A stretch of DNA of 64,000 nt, taken from contig WNKI01000001.1 of NCBI GenBank assembly GCA_015350385.1, forward strand, positions 6,984,597 through 7,048,596. The letters run 5' to 3'. The notes beneath the pieces are model-generated. The model was not told the DNA's origin and made no database searches. It was given only the letters and a program-made list of their open reading frames with translations. Shown piece after piece: positions 32,386 through 42,593 of the stretch (its first letter is position 1; each line of letters begins with the position of its first letter). The stretch is from Aculops lycopersici (lineage: Eukaryota > Arthropoda > Arachnida > Trombidiformes > Eriophyidae). The position numbers and the translations under genes are program-made.

Positions 32386-33660
32386 ATGCTAGATCCAAGC
32401 CCAGCTCAGGTAGTTGAACTCAAGTCTCTGGACACTGTTGTTGCTGATAAACTTGACTACAATAAAGTCAAGAGTGTCAAAGTAAGACACATCGCAAAAG
32501 CACACGATGACTGCCGGCTTGCAGTCATCAAGGAATATCGAGGCAAAAAATCTAAGCCAAAATATCCATCGATAATTGAGATCCACGGTAGAATTAAGAA
32601 GAATGAATCTCTCAAGCTACTGAGAACAATTATCGAGGATGGTTGCATAACAGGTGTGGTCTGGATAAACTCGGGCATGCTACTGGTAGTTAGCGAGCAA
32701 CTCACCATCAACATATACCGTGTATCAACGGGCAAGAGGTTAGCCAGTGTCATCTCAGATTATGGCCCAATTAGATGTGCAAGATACGACAACGAAACTA
32801 GAGTCCTCGTCACGGGGACTGATTATGGAAATGTTGTCGTCTACCATATCACGGGGAAAAAAGATGGATTTATCGAGCCACTCTGTAAAATGATCAAAGT
32901 TAATAATGCAATCACATCAATTGATATTATGATACATAAACGAGAGCACGCCCTACAAAAGAAAACCATTCCTGCGCTTTCGTCAAAAATCGCCGTCAAA
33001 TCAAACAAGAGGAAGCGAGTTGGTGATAGTAGTGATGACGAGAGTGATCTCGAGGAAGAAGTTGCCGAGGTTGAACTTGTAGAGTTTCTAAGTGATGTGG
33101 ACTTGACTATATATGGGGCCTCGCGACATGAAATCAATGTATGGGACTATCATAAGAGATCAATTGTTGACACAATCAGGTTAGGTGACGAGTCTTGTCT
33201 TGTGACAAGTATGCTAGTGTTACCAAATGGCAGTTTAATTGCAGGAGATACTGAGGGTAGGATAAATCTATTTGATGAAAATACTCTAATTATGAAACAA
33301 GAGTTTAAATTGTTGAAGACGCCCGTTACATGTTTAGCTTGCGACAGCAAAGGGGAGTCCTTATTAGCCTCTAGTGATGATGGTGGAACAATAGTTAGAT
33401 TGCAAAAGAAAACAGCTCCCAGTGATGAGTATGTCTCGTTTGAGTCAATAGAAAATGATAATCATGATGTAACATCTATGGCATTCCTCAGCAAGTCCGA
33501 GTTTGTGACTGGATCCAAGGATGGGGTTCTAATATATTTCAAATATTCCGAGGGAAAGTTGCATAGGAACGAGGTCAGTCATTCTTTTGAGCATATACTT
33601 GAGACCTCTAGCCCAGAGAAGCCATCTGCTAGTGAAGACAATAAAATTTCTACAGAATAA
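32386..33660 (+). CDS. WD40-repeat protein, resembles N-terminal propeller of UTP4/cirhin
   Basis: 424 residues from the ATG at 32386. The longer frame upstream begins at TTG and encodes an AT-rich Ile run. WD-type repeats are visible (GPIRCARYDNETRVLVTGTD; SMLVLPNGSLIAGDTEGRI; DVTSMAFLSKSEFVTGSKDG) around a basic-acidic insert (KSNKRKR then DDESDLEEEVAEVE) near 205-230, a likely nuclear or nucleolar signal. Repeat order and spacing resemble the first propeller of UTP4 (cirhin), a small-subunit processome component in pre-18S rRNA processing. The usual second propeller (another 250-300 residues) is absent, so this could be a truncated UTP4 or another WD40 protein. The stop codon overlaps AATAAA. 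Confidence 0.55.
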   Translation: MLDPSPAQVVELKSLDTVVADKLDYNKVKSVKVRHIAKAHDDCRLAVIKEYRGKKSKPKYPSIIEIHGRIKKNESLKLLRTIIEDGCITGVVWINSGMLLVVSEQLTINIYRVSTGKRLASVISDYGPIRCARYDNETRVLVTGTDYGNVVVYHITGKKDGFIEPLCKMIKVNNAITSIDIMIHKREHALQKKTIPALSSKIAVKSNKRKRVGDSSDDESDLEEEVAEVELVEFLSDVDLTIYGASRHEINVWDYHKRSIVDTIRLGDESCLVTSMLVLPNGSLIAGDTEGRINLFDENTLIMKQEFKLLKTPVTCLACDSKGESLLASSDDGGTIVRLQKKTAPSDEYVSFESIENDNHDVTSMAFLSKSEFVTGSKDGVLIYFKYSEGKLHRNEVSHSFEHILETSSPEKPSASEDNKISTE

Positions 33661-33661
33661 A
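33656..33661 (+). terminator. Poly(A) signal overlapping the WD40 stop codon
   Basis: AATAAA spans the TAA stop at 33658-33660, and the converging zinc-finger gene stops 46 bases later. If used, the WD40 transcript would have almost no 3' UTR. Confidence 0.45.
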
Positions 33662-33706
33662 TTCTGACAATTATCAAAATATGATGCCAAATTTGGGAGT
33701 TTTCCA

Positions 33707-34438
33707 TTATCTGGCAAATTGTTGCTGTTGTTGTTGCATCAGTTGGTTCAAGTACATGAGAGTAATATAATTTTGGACAGTTTGGGGATCTAGCGCTGGA
33801 ACAGGTAGCTGTTGTTGTTGCTGCTGCTGTTGCAGTTGTTGTTGTAAAAATTGCTGGGCATACAGTTGCATCAAGTTCTGATCTAAACTAACTCCGCCAA
33901 GTGAAGATCGCTGTTGTTGCTGTAAATCCCCTATGAGATTATTGGCAACTTGTTGATTGGTGGCCGTGAGCAATGGCTGCTCTAATTGTTGCGCCTGGAG
34001 TTGGACCTGTTGCGTGAGTTGCATTCGTGGCTGCAGTTGCGATGGCATTTCAAATTGATTCATACTTGGCGACGACGTATGAGCCTCGCCATCTGATCCC
34101 ATTGGCCTAATGTTGTTGTTTGGATATATATGATGCACCAACCTGAGGTGGCGATTCAACTTCTGCCTATATTGACAAGCGTAAACGCACATAGGACACT
34201 CAACAATCTTGACCTTATGACCATGGGCATCGATTCGATGACGCAGGTGAACCCTTGGGTTGACAGTTAAGTGGTCGCAAATGGAGCACTTGTACTGGCG
34301 CTTGATCTTGGTCGGTGGCAAGCCAAGTGGTTGGTTGTTGATCCAGGGAAATGGAGGAGTTGGTGTTGGTAGATCCATTGACGAAGGAGGCAGAGTAGGA
34401 GGAGGAGGTGGTGGTGGTGGTGGAAATCGGAGGTCCAT
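33707..34438 (-). CDS. C2H2 zinc-finger protein with poly-Pro head and Gln-rich tail
   Basis: 243 residues from an ATG at 34438. A Pro-rich N-terminus (1-40) precedes two adjacent C2H2-like fingers: YKCSICDHLTVNPRVHLRHRIDAH and ECPMCVYACQYRQKLNRHLRLVH, at roughly 48-105. The rest is Gln-rich with several Q runs. This is the architecture of a nuclear DNA-binding activator or repressor. I cannot assign an orthologue. Only two fingers and the short length suggest a lineage-specific factor, or that further exons lie upstream in the 2.3-kb spacer. Confidence 0.75.
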   Translation of the reverse strand: MDLRFPPPPPPPPPTLPPSSMDLPTPTPPFPWINNQPLGLPPTKIKRQYKCSICDHLTVNPRVHLRHRIDAHGHKVKIVECPMCVYACQYRQKLNRHLRLVHHIYPNNNIRPMGSDGEAHTSSPSMNQFEMPSQLQPRMQLTQQVQLQAQQLEQPLLTATNQQVANNLIGDLQQQQRSSLGGVSLDQNLMQLYAQQFLQQQLQQQQQQQQLPVPALDPQTVQNYITLMYLNQLMQQQQQQFAR

Positions 34439-36785
34439 TGTTTGGTTTTTCGATTTTTAGATTGTTACAATATCAAATGTGGTAAGGCTAATTGGATACT
34501 TGGATTCTAGTCAAGAATGAATGATGATTGATAAATGTGACTCGAGTGTAACTGTACCTAGGGACGCGCGTCTGTTGTCGTTTGGTTTCCATTTGGGTTG
34601 CCCGGTATCACTCTCTTTGCGTCGCTTCATACCGTATAATTTACTATCATTTGCTATGGAAAGTACTGCAACAGCGACAACCAGAGCAACAGGCAAAACC
34701 GAGGACGAGCACAAGAGCGAGGTAAAAAAGAGACGCCAGTTGACGTCGTCGTCGTCGACGTCGCGGTGCTAGGCGCGAAGTGCAAGAAACCAAAGGGCCC
34801 CAAGAGACAGGAGAGATTTTCTTGAGGAGCGAGCGAGCGAGAAAGAAAGGGAGATGGAGAGAGGCAATCGGAATCGTTGTTTATTGAGTGGAAAGGCTGC
34901 AGGGGCAATCTGTATCGAGTGCTCCGATGGGCCAAAATGTCGTCGTCGTTTGAATTGACTTGCACCTCGTTGGCTGACATTGCAATGTCTTTGGCAACCA
35001 CCGATTGATTCCTTGTTGTCATGTGTGACAACAATGATCAGCGAAACAGCGACGGCGGCGGCCTGTTGCTTGCGGTTGGCCTCTGGTTTTGGCTTTGGTC
35101 CTGAGGTCGTCGTCGCCATTTGCGCCGATTGGTCAGACTTGACTTCATGTGGCGACAGCCGGTGGGTTTAAAATTGTCGCCGCCCGGACTGAAATTGCGC
35201 CGCCTGCGACTGCGCAACAACCAGTTTTAGTTGCTCACACCAACTAGCCGATCGCCATTTGCAAGTTTCCTTGGTTTTGGTCGTCGTTTGCAGCTACAAC
35301 AACTACAAGATTAGAGGACAAACGTGTCAGCAAAATAAGCGCCAATTAAAAGAGAGTGAGAGACGGAAAATGGATTGATAACTCGAGCATGTTGTTGAGC
35401 CCACAGATGGGTCTGCAGCAACAAAATTAGGCGGGTGACACTTTGATATGCACAACACAAATGCACTGGCGCCACAACCACCGACCTAGCGACTCGAGAA
35501 AGCGGGTGGAGTTTTGATCGAAGAATTACAAGTGGACAAGTTGACGGGGGAGATTAAAATGATTGGCGTCAATTTCACGAGTCATTCCAACCGACGAGGT
35601 CGCGCAAATTTGCGCAAAAAATTGTGGGCGCGAGGAAATCGTGGCAAACAACCAGCGAGATCAAGGCGAAGCTTCGTTGCATAGCATTCTGCCGCAGGGC
35701 CGTGGGCCGTCAATGGGGTACATTTGGTGCAGCGCATCATTCTCCCCCCTCCAGCTTGCACCATTCACCACACTTGCCGCCACCGCCGCGCACCAAGTTC
35801 TCTCGCACGCGAGAGCCGAGTATTTTGTCGCAGTTTTTTCTTTTCACAGTCTCGCCGAAAATTAACCAATGCAAAGAGGAGCAAGATCGTTCCATACGCA
35901 ACACAAACAGCAAGAGATGGAGAGAGAGCGAGAGCGAAAGAGAGAAGCGAGCGAGCGAGCGAGCAAACCAGACCGGCCGCTGCTACCGTTCTGCTCTCGC
36001 GTTCGCTGTGTGCGGGAATTCCAATAGAAATTTCCATCTCACTGTAGCACACAGACCAAACACATACCGTGAAACGCACGAACAAACAGACAGACGGGCA
36101 GTCGCTACTACCAACACTACCACCACCACCGCTGCCGCCACCACGACCAGCGCCATCGGCCAAATTTTACAAAACCAAAACACATACACACCCAATTCTG
36201 TTTTCCATTATCACTATCCATTACACAAATCTACCACCATTACAAGCCTCACTATTGTTCTATTTATCCTCTATACTGATACCTTTTTCAATTGGCGTTT
36301 AGATTCTTTTAGCTGCTTGATTGGAAGAAAAAGCATTAATTCGAAAACCAAGCTAAACTTACCCTAAACAAGAGCTGCAACAATATACAACTAGAAACAA
36401 GCAAGGACAACAAACCCAATCGATATTATGACTAGAATTTAAACAATTGAAATTTACTTGCAGCCGGAGAGGCAGACTCTAACGCTAAAGAAGACGAGGA
36501 ATTAATCCAACAGAAGTAGTAGTGGTGGCAGAAGTAGTATTGGTGTTGGTGGCAGCATTGGCGAGAGCAGGGCTAGTGGAAGTGGCAATCATTGAACCCA
36601 AATTTTTGAGGATTTAACCGAATAGTCTTGGTCGTGGCTATTATTGAGACTGTTGACGCGATTGCCGCCGCAGCTGCAGCCACCACCATCACCACGCAAT
36701 CTGAGCAACTACCTACCTAATCACTACAAACAAGCTCAGCGCATCAACTCAAATTAGTTAATATCCCAAACCAGATACCAATCAA
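34439..36785. other. Divergent spacer, zinc-finger / PIP5K
   Basis: 2.3 kb without a supported gene. It contains GA-rich, CCA-rich and CGTCGT-type tracts that keep several frames open by chance. The last several hundred bases are A/C-rich, like other leaders here, and probably include the PIP5K 5' UTR and promoter. No TATA box at a convincing distance. Confidence 0.5.
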
Positions 36786-37811
36786 ATGAGCAACATGGAA
36801 TCAATTCAACTAGGTATTTCAATTGCCATCAGTGGCCTAGCATCGAAAGCGGAACGAGATTTACTAATGAAAGATTTCATGATGGTTGAGACCGTGCCGT
36901 TTCCTAAAACGGGTAGCCAAACAACGCCGGCCCATCGGTATAGCGAATTCAAGTTCAAAACTTATGCTCCGATTGCATTCCGACACTTTCGAGCATTATT
37001 TGGTATCAAAACAGAAGAATATCTACTATCAGTTGGAGATACCCAAAATCCGCTTAGGGAGTTAACGAATCCCGGAGCATCGGGTAGTGTTTTCTATTTA
37101 ACGCATGATGATCAATATATTATCAAGACAGTGCAACCAAAGGAAGCTGAATTTTTGCTAAAATTATTACCACAATATTATATGAATCTGAGACAAAATC
37201 CCACAACATTGCTACCTAAATTCTTTGGCCAGTATTGTTATATTTGTGGTGGAAAGAATATTCGTTTAATTATTATGAACAATCTATTGCCATCAACTAT
37301 TAAAATTCATCAAAAATATGATCTCAAGGGTTCAACATACAAGAGAAAGGCTAGTAGTCAAGAGCTTAAAAAGGATTCGCCCACTTTTAAGGATTTAGAT
37401 TTCATGGAACATCATAAGGATGGATTTACATTGGAGCCGGGTACATACGACGAGCTCATGAAAACGATTGCCTCTGATTTGAGGGTTTTAGAGAGTTTTA
37501 AAATTATGGACTTTAGTCTACTAGTTGGCGTACATAATTTAGACCTCTCTAAGGACACTGTTCCAATGGAATCATGGGGCGCAATTCCGGCTAAGAATGC
37601 CAAGGGAGAGAATCTCCTCTTGTTTTTGGGAATTATTGACATATTACAAAGTTATAGGTTTAAAAAGAAACTAGAGCACACGTTCAAATCGATGATTCAC
37701 GACGGCGACAGTATTTCAGTTCACAAGCCATCATATTATTGTAAGAGATTTCAAGATTTTATGGCAAATAGCGTGCTTAGGCCCGCAAAATATCATTCCA
37801 CAGCCGTATAA
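36786..37811 (+). CDS. PIP5K1: Phosphatidylinositol 4-phosphate 5-kinase (type I PIP kinase)
   Basis: 341 residues in one exon, starting MSNMESIQLGISIAIS. A second in-frame ATG is at 36795. The kinase core is complete: NPGASGSVFYLTHDDQYIIKTVQ (Gly loop and catalytic Lys), YYMNLRQNPTTLLPKFFG, YDLKGSTYKR, FKIMDFSLLVGVH (catalytic MDxSLL-type motif), GIIDILQSYRFKKKLEH, and the activation/specificity segment DGDSISVHKPSYYCKRF. GAIPAKN.KGENLLLFLGI and SVHKPS match type I (PI4P 5-kinase) better than type II. It makes PI(4,5)P2 at the plasma membrane. Animal orthologues run to about 500-700 residues. Here the N-terminal and C-terminal tails are almost absent, leaving a minimal catalytic domain. Confidence 0.92.
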   Translation: MSNMESIQLGISIAISGLASKAERDLLMKDFMMVETVPFPKTGSQTTPAHRYSEFKFKTYAPIAFRHFRALFGIKTEEYLLSVGDTQNPLRELTNPGASGSVFYLTHDDQYIIKTVQPKEAEFLLKLLPQYYMNLRQNPTTLLPKFFGQYCYICGGKNIRLIIMNNLLPSTIKIHQKYDLKGSTYKRKASSQELKKDSPTFKDLDFMEHHKDGFTLEPGTYDELMKTIASDLRVLESFKIMDFSLLVGVHNLDLSKDTVPMESWGAIPAKNAKGENLLLFLGIIDILQSYRFKKKLEHTFKSMIHDGDSISVHKPSYYCKRFQDFMANSVLRPAKYHSTAV

Positions 37812-38237
37812 GCCATCAAGTAGTCTCCTTTTTCTATTCGCTTAGATACTTGAAATTTATAATCATCAAATGAAACATCATCAGCATCATCAACAACCAC
37901 AACACCTAGAGATCCACATCATCACCAGGTTTGTCGTGATCATCATCATTCATGTAGACTTTCAAAGAAATTATTAAGTTTTTTGATGGAACGTTGTAGC
38001 AAGTTGCAGTTAACATTACACACTAAGTTACGGTGGGGAAACAATAAATATGGTTTATTTATTACATAGAGAGCTGGCTTGTATAAATATATTATCCGTA
38101 TTTTATTTGTGTAATCATGATAGTGATATCATCCTCTATTCTGTCCTTGTTGATCTGAATATATCAGCAACCGATGGTATGTCTACTAGTCTATCTTTCT
38201 TCTCAGTTCGGTATGACATGCAGCATCGATTGATTGA
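37812..38237. terminator. Shared 3' region of PIP5K and KMT5A with back-to-back poly(A) signals
   Basis: Between two convergent stops lies AATAAA at 38043-38048 (+) and TTTATT at 38054-38059, which is AATAAA on the minus strand. The arrangement would end both transcripts at the same point. A CAT/CAC-rich stretch (37860-37950) follows the PIP5K stop. Confidence 0.6.
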
Positions 38238-38825
38238 TCAACTGTCATCTAGCCAGGGATTTGCCTTGATAACCTCCTTGTTGCGCTCACCATAATCGTA
38301 TAGGATTTCTTCATTCGGTTCGATATCTCTGATGGCAGTTAACATGATGTAGGGTTTGTTATTGTGGGGAAAAATTTCCATCTTTGCATTCGGTCTTTTT
38401 CTACTGTGATTTACTAATCTTCCAAGGCGGTTTGTTGGCTCGGTGGCGTCCAAGCAATAGCACTTATTATTCCAGTTAAAATAAAACATATATGATCCCT
38501 TCTGTTTTAGCTCATATATAACGTCCCTTCGCTCGGCCTCGCGACGGTCAATGAGATCACCGGCGTATTCACAGATAAAAGAACCCTTGAGTATTCTACG
38601 TTTGGCAAAGACACCAAATCTACCCTTAATTTCTTCGGGGTCCTCGCGTTCCTCAATGTGTGTGGGATCTGTCAAGTCCTCGAGGTGATGTATAATAATC
38701 TTATTTTTATTCTCTTGGGCAACTAACTTCTCGTCTTTCTCCTTGGATCTAGTTGTCCTATGTGTTCGGGTAGTTTTAAAGTAAGACTTTAAGTCTCCAT
38801 TCTTCTTCGCCGCTTGCAGTACCAT
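38238..38825 (-). CDS. KMT5A: Histone H4 Lys20 monomethyltransferase (PR-Set7/SETD8)
   Basis: 195 residues from the ATG at 38825. Residues of about 60-190 form a SET domain: KGRFGVFAKRRI, FICEYAGDLIDRREAERRD, YMFYFNWNNKCYCLDATEPTNRLGRLVNHS (cofactor-binding NHS), and EEILYDYGERNKEVIKANPWL at the C-terminus. The YCxDAT.ETNRLGRLxNHS pattern and C-terminal end are those of KMT5A, which monomethylates H4K20 and controls chromatin compaction and S-phase entry. The human protein is about 350-390 residues. Here the N-terminal regulatory region is reduced to about 55 residues. DLKSYF at 11-16 may be a relic of the PCNA-interacting motif. Confidence 0.93.
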   Translation of the reverse strand: MVLQAAKKNGDLKSYFKTTRTHRTTRSKEKDEKLVAQENKNKIIIHHLEDLTDPTHIEEREDPEEIKGRFGVFAKRRILKGSFICEYAGDLIDRREAERRDVIYELKQKGSYMFYFNWNNKCYCLDATEPTNRLGRLVNHSRKRPNAKMEIFPHNNKPYIMLTAIRDIEPNEEILYDYGERNKEVIKANPWLDDS

Positions 38826-40079
38826 TTTGTCGTCTTTGTGTGAGCTAACTAATTCTTTGGTGAAATAATTAAGCAGTTATCTAAAGGTAATTGGTGTCAT
38901 TAAATAGATGATAACTCGGTCGAGGATGTTGGAAGCATCCCTGATGTTGTTGGCCGTCCTAAACAAGGATTTAAATCGCCGCTGTGTACTGAACGCGTCA
39001 GTGGCACCGATAGCGTCAACAGAGCCCATTTTCGAGCAACAACACACAACTGACTTGGAAGTTTGCTTTTTAAACGCGCTTTTCCTTTGTCTGCGCACAA
39101 TTCGAGCGCCATTTTCTCACCTCTGCAAGTTGCAACGGACGGTGCCAAATCTAATGTTTAAGTGCTTGCCATGCATTTTTCTCTCTCCCTCTCTTCTTGG
39201 TTTGTTTGTGTTTTGCAGTGCCCTCTGCAGTGAGTGAAAGCGCATCTGGACATTTTTTCCCCTCAACTAATATTTGGGGCTTTCGCCACCACAAACAAGA
39301 TTTTCCCCAGAAGCGGACAACATGCAACTAGGATTAGAGTAGGAACGCGAGTGTCTTACGGGCACTGCTTGTTGTATCAACTCTACCGGCAAGGAAGGCA
39401 GAGTTGCAGGTCATCACTTGGCGGTAATAAAGTAAAGCAAGTCGACACCACTAATTGCATTTGAGAGACCCTGGGAGTTTTCTTTCCTCTACAACTTGGC
39501 ACAGACAACTCGATGGAACTTTGCCGCCACTTGCAATGCATCGTCATCAGCCATCAATCTCGAGTGCGTTTGTATTTGAGTTTGGTTCTGCTGCTTTGGT
39601 ACAGTACTCTAATCAAATCTACAGCAGCGGACTAAAAATGCCATAGAATCGTTCTGAACAAGAGCACGTCGTTTTGGGAACATCCGATATCATTCATCAT
39701 TGTTATTATGGTTATAATTCTCTTTATTTTGTTTACACCTCAACTATTTATTAGACCCTTATATTAAGCAGTTTAAAATAACACAACTATGCAACAACCA
39801 GTCGTTGGAACGAAAAGATTGGCCAAACGGGTTAACTTGGCGTGATGAGTCCGTGAAATCCTTGATGGTTTCTGGAGTTATTACTCCTAAATGTTGCATT
39901 CAAATTGACAATCAGAATTCTATTATAAAGAAAAAATCAATCAAACCAATATCCACAATGCAAGTTGATTGATTGATAGCGAACTGAGAAAAGCAAATTA
40001 CTCTGAACAAAACATCACATACTTAACACGAAGAGGAGGAGGAGGGGCACTTGCTTGCCCTGACCTTTCACATCTAATC
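38826..40079. other. Divergent spacer, KMT5A / Gln-rich gene
   Basis: 1.25 kb with no supported gene. The frames are short and lack family resemblance. An open frame continues from 39969 into the downstream gene but has no ATG until 40080. Confidence 0.5.
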
Positions 40080-42524
40080 ATGGAATCTAATGCCGGCAAT
40101 GTTCCATATGAAGATCCCGAATATTATGAGAAGCCCCATTTATATACTCCAGATATCAAGAAGATATTAAAAACACCCTACCCGCCGAGAAGGGTTGCCG
40201 ACCACACAGGCAATATTGTCATGGGTCCACAGGCTACTAATAATATCACAGACGCACAAACAAATGCCAACCCAACACTACCACTTACGCAAGACCTCAT
40301 TAATCGACCCAATGAGTCGATCCGACAGACACCCCCAACGGTACCCGTTTCTATTGAACCGTCGCGACCTGCTCATGAACCAGTAAGTCAACTAAGAGAG
40401 CCGCCTAGTACGATCTATACACCCTTCCAAGAGATACCAGAACCGCCCCCTTTCTCACCATACAACCCGCAGAGTCCATGTGTTGTTGAAAGTCCACTGC
40501 CGATATCAAACCTTTCAACTCCGCAAGCCTCGGAAATATCCGCCGACCGACCTTTGCAGATAGATCAGACCCAATCTGAACCTCGACTGCAACAACAGCC
40601 ACAGATCCAGCCACAACCACAGCTACAATCACTCCCACAAACGCCTATGATACCACGAGGTATCCTCCAACCTCAACAAATCCTGCATAGGCAACAACCC
40701 CTACTTCAACAACAACAACAACAACCATCTCAACCTAGGCCGAATCCTGTTCAGCGAACCTCATTTCAGTCACAACAAGCCCTTTCTTTACAACAACAAC
40801 AGCAAGCTCTCCTCCAACAGCAGCAACAACAAGCTCTTCTTCAACAACAGCAAAATCAACTTCCACCCTCACCCCAACAAGTCCAACAAACACCTTTCTC
40901 ACCTAATCAGCACCAAACTTCTGTGACTCAACGGAACCACCCAGTCCATCAGCAAAATCGTCAGCAAATGCAACCAAGACAACAACAAATTTATCAACAG
41001 CAACAACTGCCCCAACAACAACAGCAATTCCAACAGCAACAGCAATTCCAACAGCAACAGGCGCAACCTGGTAACCAGCAGGTGAGATTTCCTCCGACTT
41101 CAATGAATAATCAAACGTCAGTTCCTATGCAGATGATTCAAGTTTCTCAGCAGTCGAACCTAGGTCCTCAGCCGCAATGGACCCAGAACACCATGCAAGG
41201 ACAGTTCAATCAGCACAATGGTTGTATTCTAGATTGCTGCGCCTCTTTACATCGCGAGCCTAACTTTATACCTAATCAGAGCATTCAAATGCCTCGAATA
41301 GCCCATCCTCCACTTAATATGAGCCTAAATAACATTCTACAACAGCAAGCTCATTCTATAAACCCCTCTGCAAATCAACAGTTCGTTAGTCTAAGTACAA
41401 ATCCTTTAGAATTGTCACAATTCAATGCATATAACCAAACAACCGCGCAAATGAGCCAAATAAGATCATCAGTTAGATCCACACATAATGCTCATAATGT
41501 TAATGCAAACGGAATCGATTGTCCGAATAACTATACACCTCAAGTCACTAACGCTTCTCAGGGGCCGATAAATCATCGGCCAACTCAAGTTCTGCACCGA
41601 CAACTGCATCAACAACAACAAAATCAGTCCAACCAACTCTTCAATCAAGGTTCAAATTCGCATTTGAACCAGCTTCTTAATCAAAATAATTCGACCGTCC
41701 ATCATTCGGAGGGAGCATCTGGTGCCAACAATATACCTCCCAACCAGCCGAGAAGGACAATGCAGTCTAACCATCAGGCTAACATATCAATCGGCGACCA
41801 ACACCCATTACCGACTAGTAGATCAATTGTTGAGCAACAAAGAGGAGGCTCAATCGCAAATTTGCAGCAGTTTACCTCAAATATGAACACAGATCAACAA
41901 GTGTTGAATGAGCCGTCTCGAGGAGCTCGGCGCCCTAGAGGAGAGAAGAGAGGTATGCCCCCACAAACTGTGGTGCCGTTACAGAACTCCAATCCCTCCT
42001 CGCCACTTGTTCAAGAGACTAGAACTTGTCCGTCAACAACAAGTTTGCTCTCTGCACCTCCAGTTTCGACATCGGTACCCCCGGCATCCGTATCATCAAC
42101 AACCAAACCGCCAACACCTGTTCCCGCCACGAATAGCGTTGAATGTCAGGCAGACATAAGACCAGTGATGCTTAACAAGTCGATTTATTGCAAGAATTGC
42201 ACTGAACAGGTATCCGTGGGCACAGATATGGAGCAGCCAGTCATGAAAGATGCCTCCTGTCAAACTGACGACCTGCCACTGGCCATATTAGCGTCCAGCG
42301 ATTCTGGTGACCATAGGAATGACCGCAAAGTTGAGATGATAGATAGAGCTTGTTCACCAATACGGAGAAATCTCAAGTGTAAGGTTGTGCCAACGAAACG
42401 AGCAAAGCTACAGCTCAAAGTAGGGCGTCGTAATGGCGAGGGTGGCACTGACTCTGATGAAACTGAAGAGGACCAAGTTTGGGAGCCCATGAGTAGAGCG
42501 ATCCAAGCGAAGGGTGAAGACTAG
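40080..42524 (+). CDS. Gln-rich protein of unknown function
   Basis: 814 residues from the ATG at 40080. The upstream extension starts at TTG. The N-terminus is distinctive and non-repetitive (YEDPEYYEKPHLYTPDIKKILKTPYPP). A Pro-rich part leads into about 350 residues dominated by poly-Gln blocks, then Asn/Gln-rich sequence. The C-terminal 120 residues are ordered and Cys-containing (IYCKNCTEQVSVGTDME, ASCQTDD, ACSPIRRNLKCKVVPTKR). They end in a basic-to-acidic tail. A nuclear or RNA-granule role would suit the composition, but I recognise no family. The last 90 codons and the 3' UTR are duplicated at 46407-47112. A perfect 14-bp hairpin sits in the 3' UTR. Confidence 0.8.
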   Translation: MESNAGNVPYEDPEYYEKPHLYTPDIKKILKTPYPPRRVADHTGNIVMGPQATNNITDAQTNANPTLPLTQDLINRPNESIRQTPPTVPVSIEPSRPAHEPVSQLREPPSTIYTPFQEIPEPPPFSPYNPQSPCVVESPLPISNLSTPQASEISADRPLQIDQTQSEPRLQQQPQIQPQPQLQSLPQTPMIPRGILQPQQILHRQQPLLQQQQQQPSQPRPNPVQRTSFQSQQALSLQQQQQALLQQQQQQALLQQQQNQLPPSPQQVQQTPFSPNQHQTSVTQRNHPVHQQNRQQMQPRQQQIYQQQQLPQQQQQFQQQQQFQQQQAQPGNQQVRFPPTSMNNQTSVPMQMIQVSQQSNLGPQPQWTQNTMQGQFNQHNGCILDCCASLHREPNFIPNQSIQMPRIAHPPLNMSLNNILQQQAHSINPSANQQFVSLSTNPLELSQFNAYNQTTAQMSQIRSSVRSTHNAHNVNANGIDCPNNYTPQVTNASQGPINHRPTQVLHRQLHQQQQNQSNQLFNQGSNSHLNQLLNQNNSTVHHSEGASGANNIPPNQPRRTMQSNHQANISIGDQHPLPTSRSIVEQQRGGSIANLQQFTSNMNTDQQVLNEPSRGARRPRGEKRGMPPQTVVPLQNSNPSSPLVQETRTCPSTTSLLSAPPVSTSVPPASVSSTTKPPTPVPATNSVECQADIRPVMLNKSIYCKNCTEQVSVGTDMEQPVMKDASCQTDDLPLAILASSDSGDHRNDRKVEMIDRACSPIRRNLKCKVVPTKRAKLQLKVGRRNGEGGTDSDETEEDQVWEPMSRAIQAKGED

Positions 42525-42593
42525 CGTATAATGTGCTCTGTTGGAATTTTATAATATTCCACAACTAGCGGGACCAATCAGTAAAGTTATAGT

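Noticed and set aside
36786..37811. Assignment as type II PIP4K
   Set aside because: MESIQLGI, PAKN.KGENLLLFLGIIDILQSYR and DGDSISVHKPSYY fit type I PIP5K. Type II enzymes differ in these segments.
39969..40079. N-terminal extension of the Gln-rich protein
   Set aside because: The frame is open, but it has only a TTG at its start. The first ATG is at 40080.
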